Origin: JAODBQ01 sp038213195
GTDB lineage: Bacteria; Actinomycetota; Acidimicrobiia; Acidimicrobiales; Ilumatobacteraceae
Direction: 5' to 3'
Assembly: GCA_038213195.1 (NCBI GenBank)
Contig: JBBQTN010000031.1
Coordinates: forward strand, 1 to 32,577
Length of the DNA: 32,577 nucleotides
The position numbers and the translations under genes were made by a program. Shown in pieces: positions 1 through 8,834 of the stretch (position 1 is the first letter of the stretch; every line of letters starts with the position of its first letter). The notes below the pieces were generated by a model. That model did not search any database. It was given only the letters and a program-made list of their open reading frames with translations, and was not told where the DNA came from.

Positions 1-2
1 TG

Positions 3-437
3 TTCGGGGCGTACGCGTTGTTGGAGAACCCGGGTTCGTTCCAGAACTACGTGCTCGTGAGCCCGTCGATCTGGTGGGACGAACGCCACATCCTCGGCCG
101 CGAGCGTCGCTACGCCGGCAACCATTCGGATCTCGATGCCACCGTCATCGTCACCGTCGGCGGCCACGAGACCAGCGAGGGTCGCGTCCGCGCTGCCGCC
201 CATCTGCCCGAGTTCGCTCGCGCGGCGCTGGTCGCGCCGGCGCGGGACATGGTCCGCGATGCGGAGGCGTTCGTCGACGCGCTCGCCGACCGTCGATATC
301 CCGGTCTGCGGCTGCGCTATCGCACCATCGTCGATGAAGATCACGTCTCGATCCCGCCGGTGGCGACCTCCCAGAGTCTGCGCGTGCTGTTCAACGAACC
401 TGGACACGACACCCTGATTCCCGAGCGCCGACGCTGA
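3..437 (+). CDS. Putative esterase, alpha/beta-hydrolase fold (C-terminal part)
   Basis: The frame is open from the window edge, so only the last 144 codons are present and the start lies upstream. The first residues (FGAYALLENP) match the helix that follows the nucleophile elbow in the IroE/Fes-like putative esterase family. The next segment (YVLVSPSIWWD) is a family hallmark, and a late DEDH..SIPP segment is where the catalytic histidine sits. The family hydrolyses ester substrates such as siderophore or acyl esters, but the substrate here cannot be told. The nucleophile serine would lie just outside the window. It is followed by a gap of about 180 bp in which I see no gene, then by an AraC-type regulator on the same strand. 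Family assignment is fairly secure; physiological role is unknown. Confidence 0.75.
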   Translation, partial: FGAYALLENPGSFQNYVLVSPSIWWDERHILGRERRYAGNHSDLDATVIVTVGGHETSEGRVRAAAHLPEFARAALVAPARDMVRDAEAFVDALADRRYPGLRLRYRTIVDEDHVSIPPVATSQSLRVLFNEPGHDTLIPERRR

Positions 438-614
438 TCGGACCGCCGATCTGTCAAACGGTGGCGATGTGGACGAGCCGGTCGAGCAATCGGAAGTCGG
501 CGAACACGGCGACGAGCTGGGCGCGAGAGAGCGAATTGGCGATTGCGGGCCCGGTCCGGGTCAGTTCACGTCGACGACGGCTGACTGCGGCGATCGGTCG
601 GGTACCGTCGGAGC

Positions 615-1025
615 ATGACGCCGGAGGAGATCGCCGACCTCGCGCACCTGCGCCGGGCGCGCGACCTCATCGACCGCGACTACGCGCAGCCCCTCGATGT
701 CCCGGCGATGGCGCGCAGAGCGCTGATGTCTCCAGCGCACTTCTCGCGCAAGTTCCGTGCTGCGTATGGCGAGACGCCGTACTCGTATCTGATGACGCGA
801 CGCATCGAGCGCGCCAAGGCCCTGTTGCGTCAGGGCAAGACGGTCACCGACACATGCGTCGCCGTCGGCTGCACCTCGCTCGGCTCGTTCAGCTCGCGCT
901 TCACCGAGATCGTCGGCGTGACGCCGTCGCAGTACCGCGTCCGCGACCATCGCCACTTCGAGGTCGTTCCGTCGTGCGTGAGCATGTTCGCGACGCGGCC
1001 GCAGCGAACCGCGGTCAGGGTCTGA
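615..1025 (+). CDS. AraC-family transcriptional regulator, DNA-binding domain only
   Basis: This 136-residue protein is almost entirely a double helix-turn-helix AraC domain. Residues about 10-60 carry the first HTH (DVPAMARRALMSPAHFSRKF), and residues about 70-110 carry the second, with the typical ending GVTPSQYR. No ligand-binding domain is attached, so effector sensing, if any, is not visible. The ATG at 615 has only a weak GGAG very close to it, so translation may be nearly leaderless. The gene is followed by a VOC protein and a UvrA-like ATPase on the same strand, spaced 73 and 10 bp apart. By position it probably controls those two genes, which is inference. Confidence 0.85.
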   Translation: MTPEEIADLAHLRRARDLIDRDYAQPLDVPAMARRALMSPAHFSRKFRAAYGETPYSYLMTRRIERAKALLRQGKTVTDTCVAVGCTSLGSFSSRFTEIVGVTPSQYRVRDHRHFEVVPSCVSMFATRPQRTAVRV

Positions 1026-1098
1026 GCAACGCCGCGCCCTCGCGGACAGAGCAGGATCGGAGAAGCGCGCGACGGTTCGGTGCTCATACGGTTGTCGC

Positions 1099-1497
1099 AT
1101 GGCAGTCACCGTCTCCTCGATGTTCATCCCCGTCCACGACCCCGAAACGGCGCTCGGCTTCTACCGCGATGCGCTCGGCCTCGAGGTCCGCTTGGACGTC
1201 TCCTCCGACGGGTTCCGGTGGATCACCCTCGGCGCCCCGGGCCAGAACGTCGACATCGTCTTGTCCCAGCCGCACGGCGGTCGTTCGCAGGCCGAGGGTG
1301 ACGCCCTCCTGTCGCTCGTGACCCAGGGGTCGCTGCAGGCTGCGATCTTCCGCTCCGACGACCTCGACACCACGTTCGAGAAGGTCAGGGCGTCGGGCGC
1401 CGAGGTGCTCCAGGAGCCGGTGTCCCAGCCCTGGGGCGCCCGCGACTGCGCGTTCCGCGATCCCTCCGGCAACCTCGTGCGCATCGCACAGGCCTGA
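1099..1497 (+). CDS. VOC-superfamily (glyoxalase/bleomycin-resistance fold) protein
   Basis: A 132-residue single-domain protein with the paired beta-alpha-beta-beta-beta repeats of the vicinal oxygen chelate fold. It opens with SSMFIPVHDPETALGFYRDALGLEV and closes with GARDCAFRDPSGNLVRIAQA, both characteristic. VOC proteins of this size are metal-dependent lyases or dioxygenases, or drug-sequestering proteins; sequence alone does not choose. It ends 10 bp before the UvrA-like gene, and the AraC regulator lies just upstream. This regulator-VOC-UvrA-like trio suggests a detoxification or drug-tolerance role (inference). There is no clear Shine-Dalgarno sequence before the ATG. Confidence 0.85.
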   Translation: MAVTVSSMFIPVHDPETALGFYRDALGLEVRLDVSSDGFRWITLGAPGQNVDIVLSQPHGGRSQAEGDALLSLVTQGSLQAAIFRSDDLDTTFEKVRASGAEVLQEPVSQPWGARDCAFRDPSGNLVRIAQA

Positions 1498-1507
1498 CGG
1501 AGACACG

Positions 1508-3898
<2,391 letters not shown>

Positions 3899-3921
3899 CG
3901 GCAGCCCCGCGGGCGTGGCGC

Positions 3922-4665
3922 TCAGGAGGCGAAGTCGGGGGTGGCGGAACGGGCGGACTCGCTGCGACCCTGCGGCTCCTCCCAGTCCTCCTGGCGGCCG
4001 AGCGCAGTGAGGTCGAGGAAGTAGTAGGAACCGCCGGTCGATTCCAGGCCGCGAGCGAATTGGGAGTAGGTGTGGAACACCCGCCCGTCGACCTGCAGGA
4101 AGCAGCTCCGCCCGGGCATCTCGAACGATGTCCCGGACGCGAAGAAGTCAGAGCCCATTGCCTCGAACTCCGCCTTCGTGCGGTAGTTGTACAGCAGCGG
4201 AGCGACGGACTCGTCGAGGGTGACGCCGAAGTCGTAGTTGAAGTCCGTGCCGGACGACGAGTACCAGGCGATGTCCCAGCCCTTGAGCGCCTTCCAGCGC
4301 TCGAGCTTGTCGAGCGGTGCGCGGGAGACCATCGCGTAGCTCGTGTCGCGAGTGGTGAGGTGTTCGAAGAACCCGGGTGAGAGCTCGTCGGTTCCAGCGG
4401 TGCAACTCGGGCAGCCTTCTTCCCACGTCGGGTCGAACATGAAGTGGTAGACGATCAGCTGGGCGCGACCGTCGAACAGGTCGATCAGCCGCGCCGGGCC
4501 CTTCGGGCCGTCGAAGACGTAGTCCTTGTCGATCTCGACCATCGGCAGCTCGCGTCGCGCGGTGTTGAGCGCGTCACGCTGCTTGGTCAGCTCCTTCTCC
4601 TTGGCGAGCAGGTCGATGCGTGCTTCGGTCCACTCGTCGCGGCTGGCGATCCTGGGGAGTGTCAT
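3922..4665 (-). CDS. DUF899 family thioredoxin-like protein
   Basis: A 247-residue protein of the DUF899 family, which has a thioredoxin fold. Typical segments are the N-terminal ASRDEWTEAR..LLAKEKELT, the FMFDPTWEEGCPSC stretch with a CxxC at residues 85-88, and the late SYYFLDLTALGRQE. The enzymatic role of the family is not established; a redox or peroxiredoxin-like function is the usual guess. I chose the ATG at 4665 because GGAAGGAG lies 8-9 bases upstream on the minus strand and the family N-terminus starts there. The frame stays open further upstream, but that part is not conserved-looking. The gene faces the UvrA-like gene with a 23-bp gap. Confidence 0.88.
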   Translation of the reverse strand: MTLPRIASRDEWTEARIDLLAKEKELTKQRDALNTARRELPMVEIDKDYVFDGPKGPARLIDLFDGRAQLIVYHFMFDPTWEEGCPSCTAGTDELSPGFFEHLTTRDTSYAMVSRAPLDKLERWKALKGWDIAWYSSSGTDFNYDFGVTLDESVAPLLYNYRTKAEFEAMGSDFFASGTSFEMPGRSCFLQVDGRVFHTYSQFARGLESTGGSYYFLDLTALGRQEDWEEPQGRSESARSATPDFAS

Positions 4666-4759
4666 CGCGTTCTCCTTCCGAGTCGGGCGACTGGCTGTCA
4701 GCCCCAAGTGTGGACGATGGAGCACCCGCGAACTCATCGCTGCGGCGGGGCAGGGCTCT

Positions 4760-4804
4760 GGTGGCGCCGGTGACCAGCACGCGGATCCCGCCCGGCTCAC
4801 TCAT
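4760..4804 (-). pseudogene. Possible 5' remnant of a short-chain dehydrogenase/epimerase gene
   Basis: Thirty-three bases after the MaoC-like gene, an ATG at 4804 opens a frame reading MSEPGGIRVLVTGAT, the first beta strand and the beginning of the glycine-rich NAD(P)-binding motif of SDR-type enzymes. The motif then breaks off: the next residues (RALPRRSDEFAG) do not continue the fold, and the frame runs out of phase into the DUF899 gene. Operons of this kind commonly carry an SDR dehydrogenase, so a deletion that removed its body is plausible. The match is short and could be chance. Confidence 0.3.
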
Positions 4805-4837
4805 TCGGCGGCCGACCAGACCACGACGATGCCACGT

Positions 4838-5242
4838 TCAGTCGGTGAACCGGACCCGTGCCGTGCCGAGGACGCCGGTGGCGCCTGACGTCTCGTTGAT
4901 GGTGGTGACGTCGATCTCGACCGTCCCGTCGTCGCCGATGTCGGTCACCGCGCCGCGGCACACGACCGGTGTGTCGACCACCATCGAGGTGCGGAAGATG
5001 GTGTCGAGGCTGAGGATCGAGCAGCCAGGTGCCCAGCGGTGGATCATCGCCGCGAGGTGGGCCTGGCTCATGATCCCGGGGATGACCGCGCCGGGGAGGC
5101 CCTCTGCCCGTGCCGCATCGTGATCGGTGAACCGTGGGAAGTCCATCTCCGCGGCCCTCACGAACCGCCGGACGGTCTCCAACGAGACATCCGGGTGCTC
5201 CTCCTGCAGCTCGTCGCCGAGCTCGACATCGTCGATCCGCAT
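4838..5242 (-). CDS. MaoC-like hot-dog-fold dehydratase/hydratase subunit
   Basis: A 134-residue single hot-dog protein of the MaoC-like family, last intact gene of the minus-strand acyl-CoA operon. Six bases separate it from the upstream FAS1-like partner. The catalytic loop region reads DFPRFTDHDAARAEGLPG. In active R-hydratases this region has the form D-F-N-P-I-H-x-D, so the histidine appears replaced by phenylalanine, and the usual HG further on is PG. Together with the neighbouring 145-residue protein it resembles the ChsH1/ChsH2 heterodimer that hydrates enoyl-CoA in steroid side-chain degradation. The missing histidine means catalysis should not be assumed. Substrate unknown. Confidence 0.8.
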   Translation of the reverse strand: MRIDDVELGDELQEEHPDVSLETVRRFVRAAEMDFPRFTDHDAARAEGLPGAVIPGIMSQAHLAAMIHRWAPGCSILSLDTIFRTSMVVDTPVVCRGAVTDIGDDGTVEIDVTTINETSGATGVLGTARVRFTD

Positions 5243-5248
5243 CGTCCC

Positions 5249-5686
5249 TCAGTCCTGCCTGATCATGCGCCAGTCGACGGTGGCGACCGGCGCTCCGTCC
5301 GCATTCGCGAACGACATCCGGTTGACGATGAACACCATCGTGCCCGACCGACCGGTCTTCTCGTAGATATCGGCGATCTGCACCTCGGCGTGCAACCGGT
5401 CGCCGGCGCGCATCGGGCGGTACCACTCGATCGACTTGCCGCCGTCGATGCCACCGGAGCCGAACTTGGGGAAGTCGTCAGGCAGCATGCGCGCCACGTT
5501 GATGTGCGTCGGGAACGCGGTCGACGCCTGGAAGTCCGGATGATCGGGGTCGATGAACCGCGGATCGGTCTCGCCCGCGCTGATCGCCCACTCGAGCATC
5601 CGCTCACGGTCGACGACGATGTCGAGCACTTGGAACACCCGCCCGACCCATTCATCGCGGATCGCCGCGATGTCTACGTTCGCCAT
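5249..5686 (-). CDS. MaoC N-terminal-type (FAS1-like) hot-dog dehydratase subunit
   Basis: A 145-residue protein of the MaoC_dehydrat_N/FAS1-like dehydratase domain. Typical segments are RVFQVLDIVVDRERMLEWAI, GETDPRFIDPDHPDF, and the later WYRPMRAGDRLHAEVQIADIY and TMVFIVNRMSFAN. Such domains usually form the non-catalytic, substrate-binding half of a heterodimeric enoyl-CoA hydratase with a MaoC partner, here the next gene 6 bp downstream. The ATG at 5686 lies inside the end of the PHP gene (13-nt overlap), so translation is probably coupled. The pairing fits a ChsH2 N-terminal-like role, with the DUF35 part encoded separately two genes upstream. Function is inferred from family and context. 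Confidence 0.82.
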   Translation of the reverse strand: MANVDIAAIRDEWVGRVFQVLDIVVDRERMLEWAISAGETDPRFIDPDHPDFQASTAFPTHINVARMLPDDFPKFGSGGIDGGKSIEWYRPMRAGDRLHAEVQIADIYEKTGRSGTMVFIVNRMSFANADGAPVATVDWRMIRQD

Positions 5687-6303
5687 GTCCGTGCCTCACA
5701 TCTCCCGGCGCGCAGTGCGTCGACCAGATCATCCATGGTTTCGATGTCGTCGGTGAACTCGGTCGCGCAGAGTCCGATACGGCTGACGATGTGCGAATCG
5801 CTGCCGCCGATGCCACGGTAGCCGTAGCGCTGCGCCTCCAGCATCGAGAGCTCGTCCTCGCCCGGGATGCTCCCGCCGTTGTAGATCTCCACGACCTCGA
5901 CGTCGTCGACCGGGCCGCGCTGCTCGTAGTGGGCGAACAGGCCGACGTTGCGCCGGCCCGGGTGGCAGGGCACGGCGAACCCTCCGCAACGGGTGGCGGC
6001 GGACAGCACCACCGGCAGCGGGTTGTCGATCCGGGCGAAGTCGAAGGCGTGGACCAGGTCCTCGTTGACGCCGAAGACGAGCACGTGCCCGTAGTCGGTC
6101 TCGACCTCGCTGGCCTTCAGGATCAACAACCCGTACTCGTCCTCGAGATCGCGGTAGTCGCTCTCCGCGTCGAACTGGCGGTGCTCCGTCAGCACGACAC
6201 CGTCGAGGGGGAGCTCCTTCTTGCGGATCCACTGGCAGTAGTTGGCGACCTTGGCCCGGCCGTCGTCGGAGCGCACGGAGTGGGTGTGCAAGTCGAGGAT
6301 CAT
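5674..6303 (-). CDS. PHP-domain metal-dependent phosphoesterase-like protein
   Basis: A 209-residue PHP-domain protein. Metal-binding motifs of the fold are visible in order: the N-terminal LDLHTHS, TEHRQF, a SEVET segment, PCHPGRR, and GGSDSHIVSRIG near the end. PHP proteins are usually trinuclear-metal phosphoesterases; some act on nucleotides or histidinol phosphate. The ATG at 6303 overlaps the stop of the DUF35 gene (ATGA), and the 3' end overlaps the next gene by 13 nt, so it is locked into the acyl-CoA operon. No known step of acyl-CoA or steroid degradation obviously needs a phosphoesterase, so its job here is unclear. Confidence 0.85.
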   Translation of the reverse strand: MILDLHTHSVRSDDGRAKVANYCQWIRKKELPLDGVVLTEHRQFDAESDYRDLEDEYGLLILKASEVETDYGHVLVFGVNEDLVHAFDFARIDNPLPVVLSAATRCGGFAVPCHPGRRNVGLFAHYEQRGPVDDVEVVEIYNGGSIPGEDELSMLEAQRYGYRGIGGSDSHIVSRIGLCATEFTDDIETMDDLVDALRAGRCEARTWRT

Positions 6304-6719
6304 GCCGGCCGGAAGCGCGGCACGGAGAACGCTTCGCCGTCGTCCCGCGGGGAGGTGGCGTAGTCGGCGACGACCTGCTGGCCGATCCTGACCTCGACAG
6401 GGTCCACGCCGACGATGTTGGTCAGCACCCGCGGCCCCTCGTCCAGCTCGACGTAGGCGAGCACGTACGGCAGGTGCTCGTTGAACGGCGGCACACCGTT
6501 CTGGTGGGTCACCGTGAAGGTGTGGATCGACCCGCGACCGGAGGCGACGAAGTGCTCGATCGTGTCCGTCAGGCACTTCACGCACAGCGCCCGCGGCTTG
6601 TGCTGGACGCGCCCGCAGGCGGTGCAGCGCTGGAGCACGAGCTCGCCGCGCCCGCAGCCCTCCCACCAGCCGCGGCTCTCCCAGGACGCGTCCACCAGCG
6701 GATGCGTCATCTCGCTCAC
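6300..6719 (-). CDS. DUF35 (zinc ribbon plus OB-fold) acyl-CoA-binding partner protein
   Basis: A 139-residue protein with an N-terminal rubredoxin-like zinc ribbon (cysteines at about residues 32, 35, 46 and 49) followed by an OB fold (IHTFTVTHQN..YVLAYVELDEGPRVLTNIVGVD). This is the DUF35 architecture found beside thiolase-fold enzymes, where it binds and positions the acyl-CoA substrate. In mycobacterial ChsH2 it is fused to the hydratase domain and docks the aldolase Ltp2; here it stands alone. I prefer the GTG at 6719, which overlaps the thiolase stop as GTGA; the ATG at 6710 is an alternative. Its stop overlaps the PHP start as ATGA. Confidence 0.85.
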   Translation of the reverse strand: MSEMTHPLVDASWESRGWWEGCGRGELVLQRCTACGRVQHKPRALCVKCLTDTIEHFVASGRGSIHTFTVTHQNGVPPFNEHLPYVLAYVELDEGPRVLTNIVGVDPVEVRIGQQVVADYATSPRDDGEAFSVPRFRPA

Positions 6720-7879
6720 GAGTCCGCCCCGAGGATCAGGGTTGCGCCGCTGTGCGCGACACCCAGGGTGCCGCCGGTGCCGTGCACGCAGGCGACCTGT
6801 GCGCCGTCGACCTGGCGCGCGCCGCACTCGCCACGCAGCTGCTTGGTCGCCTCGATCACGAGGAAGATGCCACGCATCCCGGGATGGTTCGAGGAGAGGC
6901 CGCCGCCGTCGAGGTTGACCGGCAGCTCGCCACCGAGGCGAATCCGGCCGCCGCTGACGAACGACCCACCTTCGCCGACCTTGCAGAACCCGAGGTTCTC
7001 GAGCGTGGCCAGCACCGTGATCGTGAACGAGTCGTAGATCATGCACAGGTCGATGTCGTCGTGGGTGACACCGGCCATCGCGAACGCCCGCGCACCCGAC
7101 TGACGGGCCGCGATCGTCAACAGGTCAGGGCTGCCGGTCTCCTGGTGGGCGACCGCCTCACCGCAGCCGAGGAGCAGGACGGGTGGCTGGCGGAGATCCC
7201 GGGCACGCGCCGCAGATGTCACGACCACCGCGCCGCCACCATCACTGATGATGCAGCAGTCGAGCAGGTGCAGCGGGTCGGAGACGATGCGGCTGGCGAG
7301 CACGTCGTCGACGGTGATCGGCTGGCGCATCTTCGCGGCAGGGTTCAGCGAGGCGTGGTGACGCATCGTGACGGCGATCTCGGCGAGCTGCTCGGCGGTG
7401 GTGCCGTAGCGCTGCCGGTGGAGCTGCGCGACGAGCGCGTAGCTGCCGACGACCGTCATCCCGTACGGGCTGGCGAACGACGCCGCCGGATCACGGCGCT
7501 CGCCGCCCATCCCGGTGCCGATCGCCATCGCGTTCGACGCCGCCGTGCTGCCGTACAGCACGAGGGCGACCTCGCACAGACCGGCGTGGATCGCCGCCGC
7601 GGCGTGGGTGACGTGGGCGACGAACGACGACCCGCCGATGTTCGTGCCGTCGAGGTAGTCGGGCTTGAGGTCGAGGTACTCGGCGAGGTCGACGATCCCC
7701 ATGCCACTCAGCGTCATGCTCGCCGCGAACAGCGCGTCGACGTCATCGATCGTCAACCCGGCGTCGTCCAGCGCGCCCTTCGCGCTCTCGGCCATGATCT
7801 GGAACTCGGTCTTGTCGGGCGCGAAGCGCGTCGGGTGCTCGTAGACCCCGGCGATCGCGGCCGCGCCGGAGAGCGTCAT
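6716..7879 (-). CDS. Thiolase-fold protein, SCP-x/Ltp2-like lipid-transfer family
   Basis: A 387-residue thiolase-fold protein of the SCP-x thiolase/lipid-transfer group. At the position of the usual nucleophilic cysteine it reads TNIGGSSFVAH, with serine (about residue 84-85) in place of cysteine. So it is unlikely to be a true thiolase. The YDSFT segment (Tyr282), the NHPG histidine (about residue 332) and a C-terminal CVHGTGG are present. A tyrosine-containing, cysteine-less active site is known for Ltp2-type retro-aldolases that cleave the steroid side chain after hydration. Its neighbours (DUF35 and two hot-dog proteins) are the partners expected for that complex. Start and stop overlap neighbours as ATGA and GTGA. 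Substrate is inferred as a branched or steroid-derived acyl-CoA. Confidence 0.85.
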   Translation of the reverse strand: MTLSGAAAIAGVYEHPTRFAPDKTEFQIMAESAKGALDDAGLTIDDVDALFAASMTLSGMGIVDLAEYLDLKPDYLDGTNIGGSSFVAHVTHAAAAIHAGLCEVALVLYGSTAASNAMAIGTGMGGERRDPAASFASPYGMTVVGSYALVAQLHRQRYGTTAEQLAEIAVTMRHHASLNPAAKMRQPITVDDVLASRIVSDPLHLLDCCIISDGGGAVVVTSAARARDLRQPPVLLLGCGEAVAHQETGSPDLLTIAARQSGARAFAMAGVTHDDIDLCMIYDSFTITVLATLENLGFCKVGEGGSFVSGGRIRLGGELPVNLDGGGLSSNHPGMRGIFLVIEATKQLRGECGARQVDGAQVACVHGTGGTLGVAHSGATLILGADS

Positions 7880-8688
7880 GCCGCGACCCCGCTGGCGACG
7901 TCTGTGACGATCGCGGCGAGCGCCTGCGGCTGTTCGAGCACGCCACGGCGACCGGCGCCGCCGAGCTCGACGACCCTGCCGTCGTGAACGGCGGCTGCGA
8001 GCGCCTCCGCGGCACCGCGCGGGCCTGCGGGCTCGTGCTCGCCGACCACCACCACGACGGGCGCGGTGATCTTCGCGACCCGCTCAGGACCGGCCCACGC
8101 GGTCAGCGCCTCGAGATCGCCGATCGTGGCGCGAGGATCGGTCTTCATCCACTCGGCGAACGCCCGTCCGTAGACCTCGCGGGCGGTGTCGGGCGCGTAT
8201 CCGGTCGTGTCGAACTGGCGGCGGGCCCGCCCTGCGGTGACGAGGCGCAGCTGATCGATCGCACCGGGCTCCGGCGCCGGTGTGGCCGAGGCGCCGCCAC
8301 AGACCACGACCGCGACCGGCCAGTCCGGCCAGGTCGCAGCGGCTTCGAGCACGACGGCGGCGCCCATCCCGTCACCGAGGAGCACCGGCGAGGTCAGCTC
8401 GAGCCGATCGGCCAGTGCGCGCGTGTGCCGGGCCATCGCTGCGATCTCGCCGAGGCTGTCGAGACCGCCCGAGCGACCGTGACCGGGGAGGTCGAAAGCG
8501 ATCGGGCGACCCCCTCCCGCTAGTCCGTCGAGCACCGCGCTGAACACGTGGCCGTTGCCGGCGACATCGTGCACGCACAGGATGGTGGCGCCGCGCGTCG
8601 TCGCCGGCGGGCGGCCGGGCAGCGTGGTCGGACCACGGTGGTGGACGAACGTCGCGACCGAATCGACGGTGAAGTACTTCTCGGCCAC
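7876..8688 (-). CDS. Alpha/beta-hydrolase fold protein lacking the catalytic serine and histidine
   Basis: About 270 residues with a clear alpha/beta-hydrolase fold: ILCVHDVAGNG for the oxyanion strand, FDLPGHGRSGG, then the nucleophile elbow, and a cap region. The elbow reads L-G-D-G-M-G where active enzymes have G-H-S-M-G, so the serine is glycine. The late GAGH..LEQP segment is GAGRRGVLEQP, so the catalytic histidine is arginine. It is therefore probably a non-hydrolytic member (binding protein, or altered chemistry). I chose the GTG at 8688; a TTG at 8709 extends it by seven residues, and neither has a strong ribosome binding site. It is first in the acyl-CoA operon and overlaps the thiolase start (ATGA). 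Confidence 0.78.
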   Translation of the reverse strand: MAEKYFTVDSVATFVHHRGPTTLPGRPPATTRGATILCVHDVAGNGHVFSAVLDGLAGGGRPIAFDLPGHGRSGGLDSLGEIAAMARHTRALADRLELTSPVLLGDGMGAAVVLEAAATWPDWPVAVVVCGGASATPAPEPGAIDQLRLVTAGRARRQFDTTGYAPDTAREVYGRAFAEWMKTDPRATIGDLEALTAWAGPERVAKITAPVVVVVGEHEPAGPRGAAEALAAAVHDGRVVELGGAGRRGVLEQPQALAAIVTDVASGVAA

Positions 8689-8834
8689 CGCAGGAACGTA
8701 CCCAAGCAACCGAGGCCACGGCCAACCCGGCGACGTGCTCTTCGCTGCCGAGTCGTCGGGCGGGGTCGTCCGGTGCGACGCGGCGGCCCTCCGGGGCGAA
8801 TACTTGGTCGGCGTTGTGCGACAGGGAGGCGACG

